In this document: positions 60,677 through 64,000 of the stretch, piece by piece
How positions within the stretch are numbered: position 1 is the stretch's first letter
Layout of the letters: every line of letters begins with the position of its first letter
DNA from: Serratia symbiotica str. 'Cinara cedri'
GTDB lineage: Bacteria > Pseudomonadota > Gammaproteobacteria > Enterobacterales > Enterobacteriaceae
Reading direction: 5' to 3'
Assembly (NCBI GenBank): GCA_000238975.1
Contig: CP002295.1
Coordinates: 1,364,001 to 1,428,000, forward strand
DNA: 64,000 nt
Notes under the pieces: model-generated
The model's input: only the letters and a program-made list of their open reading frames with translations
Database searches by the model: none
Told to the model about the DNA's origin: nothing
Translations under genes and position numbers: made by a program

Positions 60677-61888
60677 CTATAACAACTTGCGCATAATTAA
60701 TGTGGCATTAGTGCCACCAAAACCAAAACTATTAGACATAACTGTTATTAACTTAAGCTGAGTTGGCTGAGTTATAATATTCATGCCCACTACATGCGTA
60801 TCTACATTATCAATGTTTATACTAGGCGCAATAAAACCATGCTCAACCATCAGCAAGCAATAAATTGCCTCTTGTACTCCAGCAGCCCCTAGAGAATGCC
60901 CTGTCATTGCCTTAGTAGATGAGATTGCCGGAATTTTATTACCAAATACTTCACGTATTGCTTCTAGCTCCTTCAAGTCCCCAACAGGCGTAGACGTACC
61001 ATGGACATTAATATAATCTACATAAGTATCAATACCTTGCAAAGCAATCTTCATGCAACGTACTGCACCTTCTCCTGACGGGGCCACCATATCAGCTCCA
61101 TCTGAAGTTGCTCCATAACCAATAATTTCCGCATAGATATGCGCATGACGCGATAGGGCGTGTTCTAACTCTTCAATCACTACCATACCACCACCGCCAG
61201 CAATAATAAAGCCATCTCGCTCTGCATCGTAGGTGCGGGATGCTTTTTCTGGAGTATCATTATAGTTAGTGGACAATGCTCCCATTGCATCAAACTCACA
61301 AGCCATTTCCCAGCACAATTCTTCGCCACCACCTGCAAAGACAATATCTTGTTTACCCATCTGGATTAATTCAACCCCATGACCAATACAATGCGCTGAA
61401 GTAGCACAGGCTGAGCTAATAGAATAATTAACGCCACGAATTTTGAACGGAGTCGCCAAGCATGCAGAAACACCAGAAGCCATAGCCTTAGTTACCATAT
61501 AAGGACCAACTCCGCGTAAACCTTTAGCGCGCATACCATCAGAGCCAGCTACCTGATTTCGTGGTGAACCGCCGCCAGAACCAACCACCAGACCAGTACG
61601 ATCGTTAGATACCTGACTAGAAGTTAAACAAGCATCCCTAATAGCCTCTTCCATAGAAAGATAAGCATAAATAGATGCGTCACTCATAAAACGTATTACT
61701 TTACGATCTATCAAACCAGTAGTATCTAATTTAACATTACCCCATACGTGACTACGCATACCGGAATCTTTTAGTTCATGGGAAAAGGTGATCCCAGATT
61801 GACCCTTCTGTAGGCTTTCCAGAACCTCCTGCTGGTTATTACCAATGCTGGAGACGATGCCCAAGCCAGTAATCACTGCACGTTTCAT
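60677..61888 (-). CDS. fabB: 3-oxoacyl-[acyl-carrier-protein] synthase I, FabB
   Basis: Condensing enzyme of type II fatty acid synthesis, needed for elongation and for unsaturated fatty acids in enterobacteria. The 403 residues match E. coli FabB (406). The thiolase-fold catalytic triad is complete: Cys161 (SSACATSAH), His296 (NVHGTSTP) and His331 ([10 protein letters not shown]). The glycine-rich C-terminus [13 protein letters not shown] is present. GAGGTG lies 5 nt before the ATG. It stands alone here; neighbouring genes of the E. coli locus are not recognisable. Confidence 0.98.
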   Translation of the reverse strand: MKRAVITGLGIVSSIGNNQQEVLESLQKGQSGITFSHELKDSGMRSHVWGNVKLDTTGLIDRKVIRFMSDASIYAYLSMEEAIRDACLTSSQVSNDRTGLVVGSGGGSPRNQVAGSDGMRAKGLRGVGPYMVTKAMASGVSACLATPFKIRGVNYSISSACATSAHCIGHGVELIQMGKQDIVFAGGGEELCWEMACEFDAMGALSTNYNDTPEKASRTYDAERDGFIIAGGGGMVVIEELEHALSRHAHIYAEIIGYGATSDGADMVAPSGEGAVRCMKIALQGIDTYVDYINVHGTSTPVGDLKELEAIREVFGNKIPAISSTKAMTGHSLGAAGVQEAIYCLLMVEHGFIAPSINIDNVDTHVVGMNIITQPTQLKLITVMSNSFGFGGTNATLIMRKLL

Positions 61889-64000
61889 TTAACACCTCTT
61901 CCGCACTTAATTTTATTTACTTAAAAGATTTCCTATCACACTCTAGCGTACAGTTATACGCTGAACAAGTCTGATCATTATTTTCAACATTATTTCTCCA
62001 ATTTGCGTCTCCCTGCTAAAGCTGCTATAATTTGTATTCCTTCTTTACTTACAAACAATATATAATAAAATATATCGAAAATTAGACCTTAATGTTAACA
62101 TGTAGAAAAAGGTAGACTTCTTTATAATCAATGTAATAAGATTTATTTTTAATAAAAAACAACTAGAATAAACCTGCTATACATTTCTAAACTACCATAG
62201 TCATTTAATAATGATATGCACCAGTGATTTATCATCACAAAACTAATTAAGTATAAAATCACACTATTAATAACCATACTTGATAATAACTATACTTAAG
62301 CATTTCACCAGTTTTACTTAAATACCGCCCAATACCCATCTTTAATAACTACAGCTTATAAACCTTATAGTCTATAAGTGGTTTGTCCATCTAGTAATAA
62401 CACATATATATTACGCTATAAATTGCCGGTAACTATGAAGAACTAAATCCATAATATGTTCTGTATACAACGCTTCTTCTGCTACTATGTCACCTAACTT
62501 GCTATAGCGATAGCTATATAACGTAACAACTAAACTCTAAGTCAGTTATATTACAATACTGCTAGCATATATGAATAATATGTAGTAACTAGATAACCTA
62601 GCACTATCTAAAAAATATAATATATATACTAGATGATAATTTAGCATTATAAGTTATTTTCTATTACCTCAAGACGAATACCTAACTTTTACTGTCGTGA
62701 ATTTATATGACCCACATTACATAAAGCAGGTATCTAGCGATACACCATAAAGATACAACAAAAAAATAAATACCATCTATAAGACAGAAATCAATACTTA
62801 TTGAATATTTAATAATAAAGTAGCCTTAAAAATATGCCAAGATAAGCTTCAATTGTCATACAGAAACTCTTAACATCTTATATACTTGGAGGATTAGCAA
62901 ACTGCTAACACAATACAAAAATATAAATTTAATAGAGCTAGTATATATCGTAACCATTTATAATTATAAAAAAGCAAGTAATATAGAGAATTACAAACAT
63001 AAACACATAATCCAATGTAATCTAAATAATTAGTAACCTATAGTGCTCTAATATCAATACACTTTCACATTATCACTCTTACATACAAGATAATTATAAA
63101 CAAAAACTGTGTAAATATAAGTATTTATAGTAAAAAGCACTTGTAACTACTTACACTATCCAGCAATTACACCCTATAGTAGGCATTATACTAACTATTA
63201 TATCTATCAGACCTAATTTTAAATTACCTGTTAAGAAATTAATTATTACTTAAACTTTTTCTGACAGTTTTCACTAAGATTCCAAAATAAATATACTTAT
63301 AATTGATACTGCATATACTGATAGCCGAAGCGTTAATGTTTATAACATTTCCAATAACGTCTTGATTTCTATTGCAAAATCAGCAAACTCATCAAAATCT
63401 ACGATTCATAGAATCTAGTAACTCACAGAACAAATATTTCTGCATCTACACAATCTATTTAAAAAAATAAAGGAATTGTGAAATAATACTACGAAATCAA
63501 AACTACCAGAATAGTATTAAGCCATGCTTATATTCAATTTATACAATTAATCTCAATCACGTGATGTTAGATATTCTGTTCTAGAATAGAAGCATATAGA
63601 CGGAAAAATGGGGATCAATAAAAGCTTGACCAAGTTGAAGAATACTAGTTAGTTACTTAATTAAATGCAAATTTCAAATTGCTAAATATGCTCCTAACTT
63701 ACTCTAGATAAACGCAAAGATAATTAATAATAAAATATTAATATATTGATGCAAATATAAATATAACTTTATAATAATCTTAAAGCTTCATCTAATAAGT
63801 TTATTAACTGAATTCACTATTACAGTCTATGTTATAGATAAACCTTTAGCAATAATTCAAATACTGTATATAAAAACATTAAGTTCATAATAGTGAATTA
63901 CAAAAAATGAGAAAACGAGCACAAAATATCAGATAGAGTATACAAACTAGCACTAACACTTTAATGGATTAACATTAATTTAAGTAATAACTAAAAAAAT
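61889..64000. other. Gene-free right end of the window
   Basis: No supportable gene on either strand. In E. coli mnmC starts divergently from fabB, but I could read no MnmC motif (GTGLNFL, GGGIASA) in this stretch. A slightly less AT-rich patch at about 62450-62530 is unassigned. No tRNA, strong hairpin or repeat was seen. Confidence 0.55.

Overview
This window looks like part of the chromosome of a long-term, vertically inherited insect endosymbiont of the Enterobacterales. Every recognisable protein is close to its Escherichia coli counterpart in sequence and length, and local gene order is largely that of E. coli: rpoD-dnaG-rpsU-tsaD-(plsY)-folB-(uppP)-cca-(ygiF-glnE)-hldE-ribB-ygiC-ygiB-tolC-nudF-(yqiB-cpdA-yqiA)-parE-parC, and murA-ibaG-mlaBCDEF-(yrbG)-kdsD-(kdsC)-lptCAB-(rpoN-hpf-ptsN)-rapZ; names in brackets are lost. 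The DNA is very AT-rich. By summing gene lengths I estimate 28 of 64 kb as coding (about 43 %). I see no insertion sequences, prophage, CRISPR array, rRNA or recognisable tRNA. The species cannot be named from this window alone; a Sodalis-allied or similar symbiont is an inference.

Layout. 1-12.7 kb: plsC, queF and fis, separated by several kb of eroded DNA. 18.4-26.8 kb: the macromolecular synthesis operon (rpsU-dnaG-rpoD) divergent from tsaD, then folB and cca. 30.7-38.3 kb: hldE, ribB, ygiC-ygiB-tolC and nudF. 40.0-44.5 kb: parE and parC (topoisomerase IV). 44.7-49.8 kb: leftward murA, ibaG and the complete mlaFEDCB lipid-transport operon. 51.1-54.5 kb: kdsD and lptC-lptA-lptB. 57.1 kb: rapZ. 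60.7 kb: fabB. The retained set serves replication and transcription (RpoD, DnaG, ParCE, Fis), translation and tRNA (RpsU, TsaD, Cca, QueF), the cell envelope (PlsC, FabB, MurA, HldE, KdsD, LptABC, Mla, TolC) and vitamins (FolB, RibB).

The main observation is that several 'intergenic' spaces are graveyards still readable as genes. Position-by-position reading shows a nearly full-length dead dusB ahead of fis, dead cpdA (probably yqiA) ahead of parE, dead kdsC between kdsD and lptC, and dead rpoN, hpf and ptsN between lptB and rapZ. They lie in ancestral order and lack indel-free frames. Other gaps have the length expected of lost genes but are too eroded to prove.

Several retained genes are themselves changing. 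queF is split by a run of ten A that removal of one A repairs exactly, which suggests polymerase slippage or very recent death. Cca keeps its nucleotidyltransferase but has lost its HD phosphohydrolase residues. The FMN riboswitch ahead of ribB survives only as part of its 3' half. The ptsN remnant is still open for 141 codons but has lost its phosphorylated histidine. fis appears to be served by a new promoter-like sequence inside the dead dusB.
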